Source: Astur gentilis
Lineage: Eukaryota; Chordata; Aves; Accipitriformes; Accipitridae
NCBI RefSeq assembly: GCF_929443795.1
Contig: NC_064881.1
Coordinates: forward strand, 12,841,040-12,905,039
DNA length: 64,000 bases
Reading direction: 5' to 3'
The position numbers were made by a program, and so were the translations under genes. This document shows positions 43,971 through 57,600 of the stretch, one piece after another. Each line of letters opens with the position of its first letter. Position 1 is the first letter of the stretch. A model generated the notes under the pieces. The model did no database searches. It was not told the origin of the DNA and saw nothing but the letters and a program-made list of their open reading frames with translations.

Positions 43971-46900
43971 ATCCATCTGTTTCTACCCATTTATTGCAAC
44001 GTTTTTGCTCTATAGATTATCTTCTATAGGTCTATTAACCTATAGACTAAATAGGTTACAGCCAGAAAGACAGATTTGAAGCTTAGTTTGCCTCTTTTAA
44101 AATCACTTAGAGGTGGTCTCAGGTTGTACAGATGCCCTCAACCCAGCTGGGCACTTTTTGCTCCTGAGTGTGCCAACTAATTATTTTTTTCCTGATGATT
44201 ATCTCCTAGAACTTGTATTATTAGTTGGTTGGAGAGCAAGTACTGGAGGGGCTATAAAATTGTTTCAGAAGATGCAAGTAAAAATAATTTGAATCAACCC
44301 TGTGCACATTTCCCCAGATTATTCACTGAGTAGCAGTATGAGGGCAGGTGTGACCTACCAAGAGGAAAAGATTAAGTGCAGGTCATATTTTCAGGTGCCA
44401 CTATCTTCCAGTTGACCGTACTCAAGTTTTTGTTTTGTGAGCCCACTCTCTTTCACACATTCCCAACATTACCTGTCACATGAGAGACGACATAAGTAAG
44501 TGGAAATACCAAAGGTCCCTAACACTGTTTGCTCTTCTTCTTTCACCTGCAGGTAGCTGATCGCTTGCAAGGGCAGCTGCTGTTGCAGAGCACTGGCTGT
44601 GTTTCCAGGCTGAGCCATGCACGGCGAAGGTTGCCAGTCCTGTGCTCTGTTGCACAGTTCTCAGTTTTTTTAGTTTGAGATCTTTCCACTCCATCTCTCC
44701 TCCATTTCTGTCATATTCTGTCCCTGCTGCATAGTTTGCATTTATTTGCATAAAAGACTTTTACAACTGCTTACATAAATGCATATTCAGTTTCCCCCTA
44801 ACTCATTCTATGCGTCTTCATGCACTTACGTTTTATACTCTTCACAGTCCCTGGCATCACTACAATGTTGTTCCTCCATGAAAGTACTTTTTAGCACGTG
44901 AGCTATGGGGCTGTAGCACAGCAGTGTTGCTAACCTGTGTAATTGTAACACCAAACTCACACTGTTGTGAGCTTGTGGCTCTAAAGTTCTGGCCTGTGGC
45001 AGACATGTAAAGGTGAGTCTTCCAACTTACCTGTACCAGAAAGGAGTGTATTGTTCCAGCTGTCTTACTGACAAAAAGAAGAACCCGAAAAGTAAACATC
45101 AGAATATCCTCAATGAGAGGAAAATAAAAAGAATTTCAAAAGAATTTCACTTCTACCAGTCTTAGCTTGTTTTCCTAAGTAAAGGAAGCAGAAGTGATCG
45201 TTCGTTTGTTTTGTGTAAGTTTGCAAACCTCGTGTACACTATGTAATCCTTCACTAGTTCTGTGCAGGCTGCTGAATGCTTTATGAACAGAGAGTGGGAT
45301 TAAAAAAAGAAAAAGCAAAAAAAAAAGGCTCAGCTGATAAAGCTCTGATTATTATCAGCCAGCTGGCAGTCACCCCTGGGGCACTGGCCGGCAGGAACAC
45401 TGCTGCGGAGGTGAAGTACTCGAGCATATGTGGATAGAGGGAGGATTTTTGTGGTGGTGTTTAGGGGACAAAGAGCAACCCGACAGAGGAAGCAGAGATC
45501 ATTAGTTACATGAATATGCTGCTAGTGGAGCAGTGTTTTTATGACGTCCTGACTCGTGGAGCCTGAGTCATGATTTTGGAAACCTTCCTGTTGGCAGTAG
45601 AGGAGCTGATGGACCCACGTGCACAATCTCTACTTGGTGAACTTGGGGTTAAAAATCTGTAGCCTCTTCATGTCGCACCTGTTCAGGGGGAGAGAGCATC
45701 AGCTACAACCTCAAGCCCCCAGGCATGCTGTGACCATATGTTGCCACGTAGCATCCATCACCATCCACGTCTGTTTTGACATTGTATAAAACCCTCTGAA
45801 AACAGCTTTCTTACCAATTCCCATCCTTTGTCAGCCCATAAAAATGGATTAAGGCAGAGAGAGTTGACAGACTGAACAAATACAAGGATATCACAACAGT
45901 TTCAATCCCTGGATTTGGGGAGGAGTGATTTTAATAATAGATATTGATATTAGCAGGGAAAGGGGATGTTTCAAAGCTGACAAGAGTCTGGTAGTTCTCT
46001 CCTTTTCACCTTGAAGCTCTTTTTGATAAACCATAAAAATTCCCTTACATTTACTATCACATTAAGATTGATTTTACCCTGTATTTTTCAAGCTGTCCTT
46101 TATTGCATGATTATGATTAAAAATAGAATAAAATATAATGCCTCAATGATCCTTCTTTTATTTTTTTTTTTTCCCCCAGCATACTTTCTGTGCCTCTCTT
46201 TAAATCCCTTGCTTTTAATTTAATCCAGATTTTATACCTTGTACATGTAAATTTCCTTGCTCCTTTACACTTATCCTGAGTGCCAATATGAAACGGGCCT
46301 ACAAGTTTGCATTTTCATTGTGACTAGCGTCTAAGTGTCTTTGTTAGGGAAGGCCCACGCACTCTCCAGTTTACCTTGAGAATTGTTAGAAATTATTGTT
46401 TATTGTTATGATAATTATTAGTTGGTAGATTTTTATCTCTTCCTGTAAGCTTCCGTGAACAACTGAAGATACAGTCTCTATATCCAGTGATAACTGCTGT
46501 TTTACAGAGGTTTGGTTACTCTTTCATTTTCTGGATAACATTAATGTACCTAATATTCATGTACATTCGCTTGCATAAAGTCTGTACTTCGTACCCCATT
46601 GCACTTTTATTTATAATTTCACAACGTAAGAGTGCCACAGAGTCAGGTCCCCTGAACTTTACAAAACTAATTTGCTGAGTCCTGGTCTAAATGTGTTGCC
46701 GCGCATCTGCTTCAGTCTTCTGCAGCAGGGTAGCACTCTGATGGGAGAAAGGCTGTGCTGACGTGTGTCTGTCACCTCTGCTTATCATGGTTTCTGTGGA
46801 GCATACGTAGGGAAACCGCTGACACAGCCAAGTGTGGAAATAATTGAGGAGGGACCTGGAGGAAAGCAGCTCTGCCCTGCCATAGGCTAGCGGTCTGGCA

Positions 46901-49161
46901 TCTCTACCACAGCTCTCCTCTTCTTCCCTCCAGGTTCAACCCAGCTGGGTCCAGCGTGGACAGGGTCAGAGGCTGCAAGAGGCAGCTGCTATGGAGGGTC
47001 AAGGACAGCATGCCCACTCAGTCAGACATCTAGGACCTTTTGACTTAGCTGATAGCACATCAGCACATTTAATAGAAGAGCCACGGGAATTTTTGCTACT
47101 GTTTTGTCACTGTAAGGAAAGAGAGAGATTGAAAAAAACATGAGATTGAAAAAACTAAACTTGCTTTAGGTATTGATTTAGGTATCATTTCCCTAGAGCA
47201 TTCAGACTATTTTTTTCCATCACTTTGTTTCTAGCCCAAAGCGTCTTTCATTCCTTCTGGTGCTCAGCTGGATGCATGCTGCTGCCTGATTTTCGTCCCT
47301 AGCACTTTCTCTTCCAAGAGGCCCAGTGTGCTCCTCTCACTCAGCCTGGAGGTGATTGGGATAGTCTTCCTATAGAATGTGTCTTAGTTTGCCATAGCTC
47401 TGTGCAATGTCCTGTTAGCACAGGCACGGGAAAACTCAAGACTATGTTAGAAATTAATTTAATCTATTCTATCTGTGAATGCCTTAATGGGACTAGGAAT
47501 TCAGGCTTAAGCATGATGAGTTGTTAAAACTTCTAAACTATAACAAGATCAAACACTTACTAGTGCTGAGGCTGCATTGCCTCCCCTGCAATGAAATCCT
47601 CCCTTTTCTAATGCTCTTTTGCATCTGTTTATTGACGCCAAGTGTGGTACAGACCTAGGCTGATGGCAGGGGAGAGAGCTGCAGCCATACACCATAATCC
47701 TATGACATAATGCGAGCACATACACCTCTGAGACAGATGCCAGTGGGAGCCCTCTTAGCTCCCATGTCCGAGGGGATCTCCTTCCACATAGTGCTACCTA
47801 TAGTTTGAGACTAATTATGAGACATTTCTGATGGCTTATTTAATAGAGTTTGGTTTTACAGTACTCTTGTAATTGCATGGGAAGAGGTCCCTGAAGACCG
47901 TGCAGACCATGGTGCCTGATTCTAACTTCGTTTCTTCCTGTAAATGCCCGCTTTGGTAGCAAAACCCACAGCCTGTTTGCAAAGAGGGAGCACACAGTGT
48001 GTGGCATTGTGGGGGCTGCAGCAGGCTGTTGCTAAGGTGAATTTTAATTATTTTTATTATTATTTTTTTAGAAAGTATCGTCTTTCGCTTTCACCATTTC
48101 CCAAAAGCTTAATGTTTGATTAGCAGTTTTAGGAAAATGCCTTATAAAGACTCACTTCATTTTCACTGCAGATTTCTAAAAATTGAAAGACCATTTAAAT
48201 ATTTTTTTGAGAGAAATGAAAAACAGATGTCAAGTAATTGTCCATTTTGCTTCTGGATTTCTATGTAGTCATAACGGGCATCATGTGGTAAGGGAAAAGA
48301 GATGGGCAGACAGGCAGAAGACTGTCACATGAAACCACTTTATTTGCCTGCGACTCCTCCATCCGTAAGTGCCCAGTGCCGCCAGCAGCTGATGCCAGAT
48401 ACTTAGTACAGTCATCCCATGTTTTGGAACAAAATGATGGCAATACATGGCTATTTTGAAACACAGGGGTTGAAATTCTGGAGTCAGAGAATAAATGGCA
48501 CAAATGTTGCTCTTTTCATGACTTTAATCTCAAATGGGAAACATATCTCACAGGATGGCAAAAAGCAGGGAACAAGCTAAAAACCAAGGAAAGTCTAGGG
48601 TCAAAACTAAGCTTTGGGACAGGGCTGGCTGATGGGTTTGGCTTCAAGCAGGGTATGTGTTGCAACTAGGGAAAGGCAAGGAGTAAGAATAACCATAACC
48701 AAGAATAAGCCTAGTTATATTTAAGAATACATGATTGTAGGGGGTACCGAATGTCGCTCCACAATCTGCTTTGGTACAAAAAAGGATCTAAATGTACCTT
48801 TAGGTTGCAGCTGCTCTTCAGGTATTATAATTTCTAAGCAAGAAGTGAATGAGGAAAATGTTTTATGTTTCCACTAAATTGATCTTTTGGGTGAAGGGCA
48901 GATAATGGTGGATATGTGCACGCTGGTAAGAATTCTTTTATTACGAGAATAGTTATTTAGATAGCTGCTAAATTTTATAGCTCATAAAAAAGACCTGTTA
49001 CAGGATGTTTTAAATTAGAGATGGGCTGCAGACCAAAAGGTTTTTTACGTGATAGGTTACAGATAGAAATTAAAAACATCTCACAAGCCTGTTTTCTAAC
49101 ACTGAATGTAGCTGTTGAAAAGTTTCTTTTTTAATTAAATCTTGATTTCATTGAAGATTTG
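43971..49161. other. Gene-free region
   Basis: AT-rich with short frames only (up to 91 codons). A moderately GC-rich stretch lies at 46690-47050. No gene, RNA gene or clear repeat recognised. Confidence 0.5.
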
Positions 49162-49618
49162 TGTCATGGTTTAACCCCAGCCAGCAACTAAGCACCACGC
49201 AGCCACTCATTCACTCACCTCCTCCCCGCCCGCCCCCCCCCCCCCCCCCCCCCCCGCAGTGGGATGGGGGAGAGAATCGGAAAGAAAAAGGTAAAACTCG
49301 TGGGTTGAGATAACAGTTTAATAGATCAGAAAGGAAGAAACCAATAATGATAATAATCGCAATAATAAAATGACAATAATAATAATAAAAGAATTGGAAT
49401 ATACAAACCAAGTGATGCACAATGCAGTTTCTCACCACTCGCCAAACGATGCTCAGTTAGTCCCCGAGCAGCGATCTGCTCCCCCACCTCCACTCCCCCC
49501 CAGTTTATATACTAGACATGACGTCCCATGGTATGGAATACCCCGTTGGCCAGTTTGGGTCAGCTGCCCTGGCTGTGTCCCCTCCCAACTTCTTGTGCCC
49601 CTCCAGCCTTCTTGCTGG
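49162..49618 (-). mobile_element. Truncated inverted LTR, same family as 27243-27826
   Basis: Starts on the plus strand TGTCATGGTTTAACCCC, the reverse complement of the LTR end. It continues through the GCACCACGCAGCC, GTGGGTTGAGATAAC and ATT-rich blocks to CCCCTCCAGCCTTCTTGCTGG near 49618. The outer 160 or so bases of U3 are missing, and unrelated sequence follows. It contains a C23 run at 49233-49255. The lack of any proviral interior suggests a solo LTR later truncated. Confidence 0.9.
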
Positions 49619-50163
49619 ATTCACTTCTTTGCTACTTTAATTATCTTTTTTTGGGGGTGAAACACCCACGCATTTTAAATGTCTTCTTAGTCAGTTTATA
49701 CAGTGTCAGGCAAGCAATTATGCCATTAATGTGTTAAAGAATGAGTCAGCTCTAGAGGATATGTTTTTGTCATTTTCATGTTTGAGGTAATCAATCTGCT
49801 GTCTTTAAGCATACCACAAATATAGCGAACATCTATATTGATTTGTGTGAATGGAATCAGTATTTCTGTGTGATTTTAGTCACATCGTGATTGCTTTGAA
49901 TATATTAATGATACTGTCTTTGTTCCTGTGCATTACATGTATTCATATTTGAAATTTATATCTGGATTGTATTTATAGCACATTTTGCACATTTCTTTTT
50001 TTCTTTTGGATCACTGTAACTTACAATAAATTTCTAGTAAGGATCTTCATAGTTGCGAGCCTGAGCTTGCTGCAAATATTGGGCAGGTATTTGTTGTCTC
50101 TGAAAAAGAATTCCATGAATGCTCTTGCTAGTAAACTTTCTTTTTAGAATACTCAAGACTGTT
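49619..50163. other. Short gene-free gap between LTR and CR1
   Basis: AT-rich, no features recognised. Confidence 0.5.
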
Positions 50164-50762
50164 ACAACATTGTATCAGAAATGCTTGTATCAGAAATAGT
50201 GTGGCCAGCAGGAGCAGGGAGGCACTGGTGAGGCCGCACCTTGGGTGCTGTGTTCAGTTTTGGGCCCCTCACTGCAGGAAAGACATGGAGGTGCTGGAGC
50301 GTGTCCAGAGAAGGGCAACCAAGCTGGTGAAGGGTCTAGAGCACAAGTCTAACGAGGAGCAGCTGAGGGAACTGGGGTTGTTTGGCCTGGAGAAAAGGAG
50401 GCTGAGGGGAGACCTTATCGCTCTCTACAACTACCTGAAAGGAGGTTGTAGTGAGGTGGGTGCTGGTCTCTTCTGTCAGGTGGCTGGAGATAGGACAAGA
50501 GGAAATGACCTCAAGTTGCAGGAAGGAAGATTTAGGTTGGATATTAGGAAAAAATTTTTTACTGAGAGGGTTGTCAGACATTGGAACAGGCTGCCCAGGG
50601 AAGTGGTTGAGTCGCCGTTCCTGGAGGCATTTAAAAACATGTAGATGTGGTGCTTAGGGACACGATTTAGTGGTGGACTTGGCAGTGTTAGGTTAACGGT
50701 TGGACTACAATCTTTTAGGTCTTTTCCAACCTAAATGTTTCTATTATTCTATGATTCTATGA
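50164..50762 (+). mobile_element. CR1 LINE, 5'-truncated copy
   Basis: Contains GTGTGGCCAGCAGGAGCAGG, a GAGGCCGCACCTTGGGTG block, the end of ORF2, and the 3' untranslated end. It finishes with AGGTCTTTTCCAACCTAAA and two copies of the ATTCTATG octamer (about 50743-50760). Octamer tails and heavy 5' truncation are characteristic of bird CR1. It is less diverged than the other CR1 pieces in the window. An internal stretch usually found after GGAGCAGGG seems deleted. Confidence 0.92.
50201..50644 (+). pseudogene. CR1 ORF2 C-terminus (reverse transcriptase protein fragment)
   Basis: 147-codon frame without internal stop. It shows VRPHLGCCVQFWAP, LERVQRRATKLVKGLEH, LRELGLFGLEKRRLRGDL and HWNRLPREVVESP, the conserved tail of the CR1 polyprotein after the reverse transcriptase. 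The endonuclease and catalytic parts are absent, so it is a dead fragment. The frame survives because the copy is relatively young. Confidence 0.9.
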
Positions 50763-53700
50763 ACATAAGAGTTATTAATGGTGACAACAGGATACATTTA
50801 TTAAGTGACAATAGGCTTATTAGTGCCTGATAAATAAATTCAGATAGTGTTATGAAGTGCTTAGAATCTAAGTTTGATCTAGGAAACATATTTTTATCTG
50901 AAAATAAAATACATCTAAAAAACCAAAATAATGCTCCATAATGGGAACTACAGTATAATTTTCAGGAGAGTTTCTTTTGTGGTAGAAAGGAGATGGATTT
51001 TTTTCCTCCCATTTTCTAATTTGCCATTAATTTAGTGTTAGAAGTGACATTAATATGTAGAATCTATATTAGATATTTGCTTAATGTGCTGGGTAGTGAG
51101 GAAATATCAAAGATTTAAAAAAATCTTTTTTTTTTTTTCCAGAGTGCAGTGATATAATTTTCTTTTATTGTTTAGCAAAGCTCAGGGACCATGCGCAGAT
51201 GGATGACTTTAATACCCATCCAGCACTGGCGTTTACAAAAGTACCATATCTGAGACAAATAATTGGACAGCAGGCTTTGCACTGTTAGCCTCAACACCCC
51301 AAAAGACACACCACTGAAGAAATACATACACTCTTCTTCTGAGGACAAAGAGGTCTGAAAGTCTGTTAATGAATCGCATAAGAAAAGGGATTTTGAAGTC
51401 TTTTGACTGTAATAATGTCTCCCCTGCTGAGAAGTTAATAATCTGTTGGCTCTCTTTTCCTCTTTTGAACATTAGTCTGAAGAGCTTCCATTATTGTTTT
51501 TGTTCCTAGCTGGGGAGAAAGCAAGTTCTTTGACTCTACTATTATGGGGGGGAAAAAAAGTTTTTCTTTTGCAGTCACAAAACAAATAGACAAACATTTT
51601 TAAAGACCAACCTTCCATGTCTGCCCACTGAGTGACCGCAGGGAACTTCAAGTCCATGCTCTGTACAAGACCTTGTGTTAGGCCATACTCAATGGCCTTT
51701 TTTCCCTTGAAAAAGGAGGATCCTGTATAAGAACCAAAGTTTCAATCTTGTACTAAAGCATGTGTCACTGTTTTTTCACTACCAGTTTACTCACAAATGT
51801 TATATTAAAATTACTATGAGTGTACTTGACTCAGTCTTTATTGTAATTTAATATATATATAATTTAGTATATATTTAATACTTTCCTTTTTAATTTGGCA
51901 GAAACAGTGGTGTATGAAGAACTTGGATGCCTGTAATGCAGATAATTAGGAAAACATCAGTCAGCCAATAGGGGTTTTTTCCCCATATGAAAGCAGTGAA
52001 AAACCTAGGATTCAGTGTATTGAAATGCAATTTTTGTCTGTCAAATGATACTTACTATTTTAATAAGGTATTAACAATTTTTATCTCACATTTTCCTTCT
52101 TCTGAGATTTACCTAAATCATGTTAATGTGATTATGTCTTTTGCCGAAGTGTCTCTTATACCACAGTGGGAATGACCAACAGGAACGTGGACAGGACCAT
52201 CCATAGGAGTTGTAAAGTGCCATAGATACAAAAAACATACTGGCCTACCTGATGGGATCTCAAGACGCAACAGATGGATCATTACTGATGGATGACCTGA
52301 TTCACAAAACCTGACCCACCTTGTAGGACCTGTGAGCATGTGGATACCATTTTTGTTTTTTGTTTTAAAGTTATTCCAGGATTTTTAGAGTTTTCAAGTT
52401 TAATTTAAAGCACTAACAATTCTAATAAAATGGCCATACTTTACCTTTTTTTCAGTAACAAACTATCTGGGATATGAAAAAGGATTCACAGTGTTTTTGT
52501 TTCAAAATCTGGATTTTTTTCTCAAGTGCTTTATATCTGGAGTGCTTGAATCTTTGCTTGTGACATGGGTCCATGCCCCTGTAGAAAAATTTTTGCTGAC
52601 TAATTTAGGAGAATCTTAATTAGAGCCATAAGGAACCTGAAAACTAGTAACTGTGAGAATTCAATATTATGCTGTCCTCTTTCTTGGGGCAATTTTTTAG
52701 TTCACTTCTTTTGGGAGCTTAAGAAATGATACAGTGAACTTTTTTTAAAGAGGATATTCAACCAAAAAAAAAATTTAACTTGTGGAACTTTTATGATTTG
52801 TTTCTGAATGTTGATTTCCTAACAGTTTTGAAATACCTACAATTTTTCCATATATCTTTTCTCTCACTCTTCTTAAGATGTAAGAAAAGGAAAATACCTG
52901 TTTAGATTTCACTGCTCTAAGGAAGGGTCTCTGAGCTAAATAACAAAAACTGTTTTGCGAAATAAGTAGAGCAATTTGTACCTTCCTAGCATGGGGGCCC
53001 GAGCAACAATTTTATGAAAAATCAGCTCTACGTTTTAGCCCATCCACTAAACTCAGGGCAAAACTCAGTTCAGCCATGGCGGGGCATGCAAAATGGTGGG
53101 ATATCATCGCTTCCTAATGACTTCTTTCTGTAGATGTTCAGCACTGACTGCATATAGGAGTAAGTCATGTAAGGAGTAAGATCATGTAAGTCATGAAGAC
53201 CAAACCTAGTTAAATCAAGACCAATTAGTATGAGAGAGAGGGTGCAGCAGTCACTGCTGCAGCCTAGACACTGGTGTAGAGGATCCTGCCTCATATCTTG
53301 GTCTTGTACTTATGGATGGTTTTACTCAGCAAAATAAATTCTCCCCTTTATGGTGGTTAAATTGTTTTTTAAATCTTTCATATTTCAGAAACAGACTTTG
53401 AGTAACACCACTTTTCATGTAGCCTTTTTTTGAGTCAGACTCTGAGCAGATGTCTATGAGAAGATACGCGTTTTCTGTGGACGTAATGACGACAAAGGAG
53501 TATAACCGTGCATGGAAGATTTAGGAACTAGGAAGCTAGATGCATGCCTTAATTGTCAGACAGAGAAAGACTTTTGTCACAACAAAGCTTTTAGCATCCA
53601 GCAGAGAGTTTATGGATAGTCTAATTTCTTATTAATCAGGAAAGTGCCTGTTATATTACTGAGTGAAGTGGGGTTCCAAAAATTAACACTGTTTAATTGC

Positions 53701-54089
53701 CCAGCTGGAATTGTAAACAGCTATCAAATCCGACTGCTAATGTCACAAATCCATCTTTAACGTGGATTATCATGCTTCATCTTGGGCAGGGTAAAAATAA
53801 AAGCTGTGTTTTACTGTAGAAGATAAACAGTTGAATGGCTGTGATCTCAATGCTGTTCAGCTGGATAATAGTTCTGCAGATGTTGAAATAAATAGGGAAA
53901 AATATTAAATTAGCAGGGAGTGAAAAGCTGAAGGAACTTTTTCTACAATTTTCTTGTTAGACCAGCGCTAATCCCATTGGTCCACTTCTCCCGCTACACT
54001 TGGAAGTGGTTGATACTTTCCTTCTTAGGTTTCATAACTAGAAAATTTGGCATTTACCTTTGCTTGTGTGGGCTATTCCCACACACAGG
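50763..54089. other. AT-rich gene-free region
   Basis: No gene recognised. A small imperfect direct repeat of AGTAAGTCATGTAAG-like units lies near 53158-53200. Frames are under 80 codons. Confidence 0.5.
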
Positions 54090-54670
54090 CGTGACCTTGA
54101 GTTGAGCCTTTTTTCTGAACTGGGTGACAAGAGACGTGAGAACAAGGATCCCTGAGCAGGCCTGCCCTTGTGTTTGGGGTCAGTCCGGAGGGTGCCCTCA
54201 GCCAGCTGTAAGCAGGAGAGAGAGAGAACTTTGCCAACCCCCTTAATCGGTATTTTGCGTTGGATCTGGCACCCACTTTGTGGGCCAAGCTCTCCCAGGA
54301 GCCACTCTTGCCTCTCACTCGTTGCAAGTCTTCCTTACTGGGGATGGCAAAGAGTGTGGCACAGGGCAGGGGATGGCAAGGGGCAGAGGAACCCCCTCGC
54401 ACCTCCCCCTGGCCGGTGGAGAGAGACTCCGTGGGGCGTGCAGAAGACAGAGGAGCTTGTGCAGAGGACGGAGGGCATGCCCTGCATGCACCTGCCGAGG
54501 GGTGACACTCGCTCTAGCAGTGAGAGCAGAGGTGATTTGGGGCTCTTGAGCTTGCTGCCTCTTGCGCTGCCAGCCACCTGGGGCGCCTGGTGCCATCGCC
54601 TGGACTGTGGCTGTGCTGGTCTGATTTCTGTGTCCTCCCCTTCAGTCTGCCTGTAGGAGGATGGGATCAT
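54090..54670. other. Isolated GC-rich island, identity unknown
   Basis: About 580 bp of GC-rich DNA with sharp contrast to AT-rich flanks. Overlapping frames occur on both strands (up to 162 codons plus, 124 minus). None has a recognisable domain, and the composition explains their length. It could be an old LTR body, a small CpG-type regulatory island or an unrecognised exon. I see no TG...CA ends or target repeats. Confidence 0.45.
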
Positions 54671-57600
54671 CTCCAGCTCAGAGGGAGCGCTTAAATTCCA
54701 TCTAATCATTTGTCATTAGGATCTCAAAAACACTTCAACGTACCTTTAATTTCAGCACTGGGGAAGCCAGAGTACCCGTCATTGCCTTACCTATGAAGGC
54801 AGACCTGGGACTCAAGTTAATAAAATAAAGGGTCTACTTCATATCTGATTATGTAGCAATATAGAAGCAGTTCTATCATGGACATGGATGACAAGTATGA
54901 TAAACTGAGAGCTGAAGAGCCCTAAGGGGACTTTAATACAGACTGGGAATAAAACTTTCTGGAAAAGTGAATTTTCTTGCCCCCGACTTCCTCTCCCTGC
55001 CCTACATCACTACATTTTCATCTGCCCTCAGAAACTTTCTGAAGCGATGTTTGATTTGTTGTAAAACATTATTTCCTTTAATTCATAACGCTTCATAAGG
55101 AAATTTCAGTTTTTATGTATTTCATGTTTGTGAATTTTTTCAAAATAACCAGATTATCCTCTTCAGTTATTTTCCAAATGAGAAGTTTTGTGTTTTGTTG
55201 AAACTACATTTTTGACTTTACAATTCAGGTAACGGTAAGTTAAACCTTCAAAGGACACACTCAAAGTAAACTACGTTAAAATTATTTAAAACATAATTTT
55301 GTCAGATCTCATATGAACTTTGGGAAGACCATTTTTATAAGCTTTTTTCAATATTTTTACTTTTGTTTCATTCAAGATGGAAATAATTCTTTGACATTTA
55401 ATCTCTTTACCTGTAATGCAAAAAAAACCTTTGTATTTTTATACTTGCAACATCAGAAGCTTCAAAATTGTTTTGATTTATTATTCCTGATGAAACCATA
55501 CAGTATTGTGAAGCTCATAATATTCCCGTATTTATAAAATTCAATAAAAAATTCTCAGATGGCTAGCAATACGGTGCAACTGAAACTAATATTTTTCTAC
55601 TATGAACAAAACTGTTGCTTTTGAGTGGTAATCAAAGAATTGGTGATGATTTTATTCAAGCTTTCTGGTAATGCACTTTAATTTTCTCCTTCTTGACTGT
55701 GTTAGGTAACTTACACATTACATAGCCCTGAGGCAGTCTGAAATCAAATCCACTGAAGATGATAGAAGACTTATATTGCTTTCAGAAGGCTTTATACTGG
55801 GCTCATCAGGAAGAAAGTGTAAGCTCTTCTAGTCGTGCTATACTGGTCAATCCTTTCACAATTACCTAACAGCAACTTAAGAAAAGATGAAGTAACGTTT
55901 CTGATATTTATTCATTTTTTTTAGTGGGGACACAAACATGACATGAATGCTAATAAAGGGCAAAGCTGTCTCTGGCAAATTATTGTATTAACATAGACTA
56001 TCTTTAACTCCTGTTACTAAGAGTTAGCATGGACACAAGAAACTCGGCTGTCCTCCCTGCCTTACAGCTACGGTTATAGCTCTGGTGTTTTCTGTTGTCT
56101 AAAAGCACCGGCCACGTGGACCACTGCTTATTTGAGGTTGTTTCCCAGAGGACCTCTCCTGACATCCCTTCATTTGCAGTCCCAGTAGATATTTTCAACA
56201 AACCTTCACATTAACAGGTGTATATGTACCTTTGCATCTTGGATCACACACATGTTCTGATTTTTCCAAAAAAAGCAATGGTCATCTGATGTTGCTCTTC
56301 ATGAACAGATTCAAATTGTAAGGTAATTTATTTCAGTCCTATTCTAAATGGAAAGAGGGCACAGAAGTAAGTTCCCAGAGTGAAGAGAATGAATGTGGCA
56401 CATTTTCTTAGTAGTTTTCATGTTTCAATGTCAGTTGAAAATTATAATTTTCCCCTCTACAAAAATATATTCTGAAGATCTTCTACAGGGAGAGTTTGTG
56501 TTATCTTTTGAGCCATCAGTCACTGATTATAATTTCAAAGCAGTACTAGTAGCTATTGGTACTCATTTCATGATAAGTTTGACCACAGGGGTTTTGGCTA
56601 GGGATATACTAAGAAAATTAATCACCGAGTATCATTGCAGATGATAATTTTATGTTAAACTTCAGCTTAGCAAGAATAGAGTTGATGCTGTGTCTGTGTC
56701 TTGGCAATGTTAAGGGAACCTTTGATGAGTATTATATTTTTCTCTACCTTCAGAAGGAATATCAGTGAAATGAACATTTGAAATATGATATTAGTGCGAG
56801 CAAAGAAGTCATGTCAGTGGGCTGCATGCAGAGACCCTTAATGATTCCTGCTGGTTATGAATAGTGACTTAGTTATGCAATATAAGAATGTCTTAACAGT
56901 TTGCCAGTGATATTATCCTGTTGAGGTTATTTCTCATTGTTTAATGGAACACTTGTAATCTTAAAATCTGGGGTGTATTTCTCTCATATTTTTCCTGTGA
57001 TTGTATGTGTGGATGAACGTGGAACACAATTAACTTTTGTGGTACTCCTGAGCTGTGGTCTTTCTCCTTCTGCCAGTACACATGCTGCACTGGCTTTGCT
57101 ACTCATGGTCTTCAGAGTAGGTCTCAGCATTCACCCCTGTCTGGTGATATTATATTAGAAAAGCAAGAAATCTCAAAGGTGGCACTGTAGGCTGCCAGGC
57201 TTCACTTGTCTCCCCATGAGAGACCTCTGGGGTAACTCTTGCCCCTACACTCTGCTATTTGCTCAGCCCAGGACTCTACTGCAATACGCTGTATTAAGAG
57301 AATTCACTGTTTTTTGTAATCATCTGCCAGCAGATGAGTTGAGGACAGTGGGGATGACTGAGGGAAGATCCTCTGGGTTATCAGCTGTGCATGACACTCC
57401 AGTGGTAGCTATCTGAACCTGTGCTGGACAGCCTGTACAGGACTGGTTTGTCCCACCAGCTCCCAGCATCTCAGTGATGGTGCAGGGTGCCCTTCCCCTG
57501 AAGGTTCAGAGCTGAAGTATGTCATGCTGGCCTTCGTTGTCCCTCTGGCACATGGCCGAGAGCTGGGTGGCCCACAGCTGAGCATGCTGAGAAGCTGGCC

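Noticed and set aside
49211..49438. Tyrosine/isoleucine-rich minus-strand frame similar to one at 27578-27781
   Set aside because: The similarity is real but arises because both lie in copies of the same LTR across an ATT microsatellite. It is not a conserved protein.
54168..54656. 162-codon plus-strand frame in the GC-rich island
   Set aside because: The opposite strand has equally long frames and there is no domain. Composition alone accounts for it.
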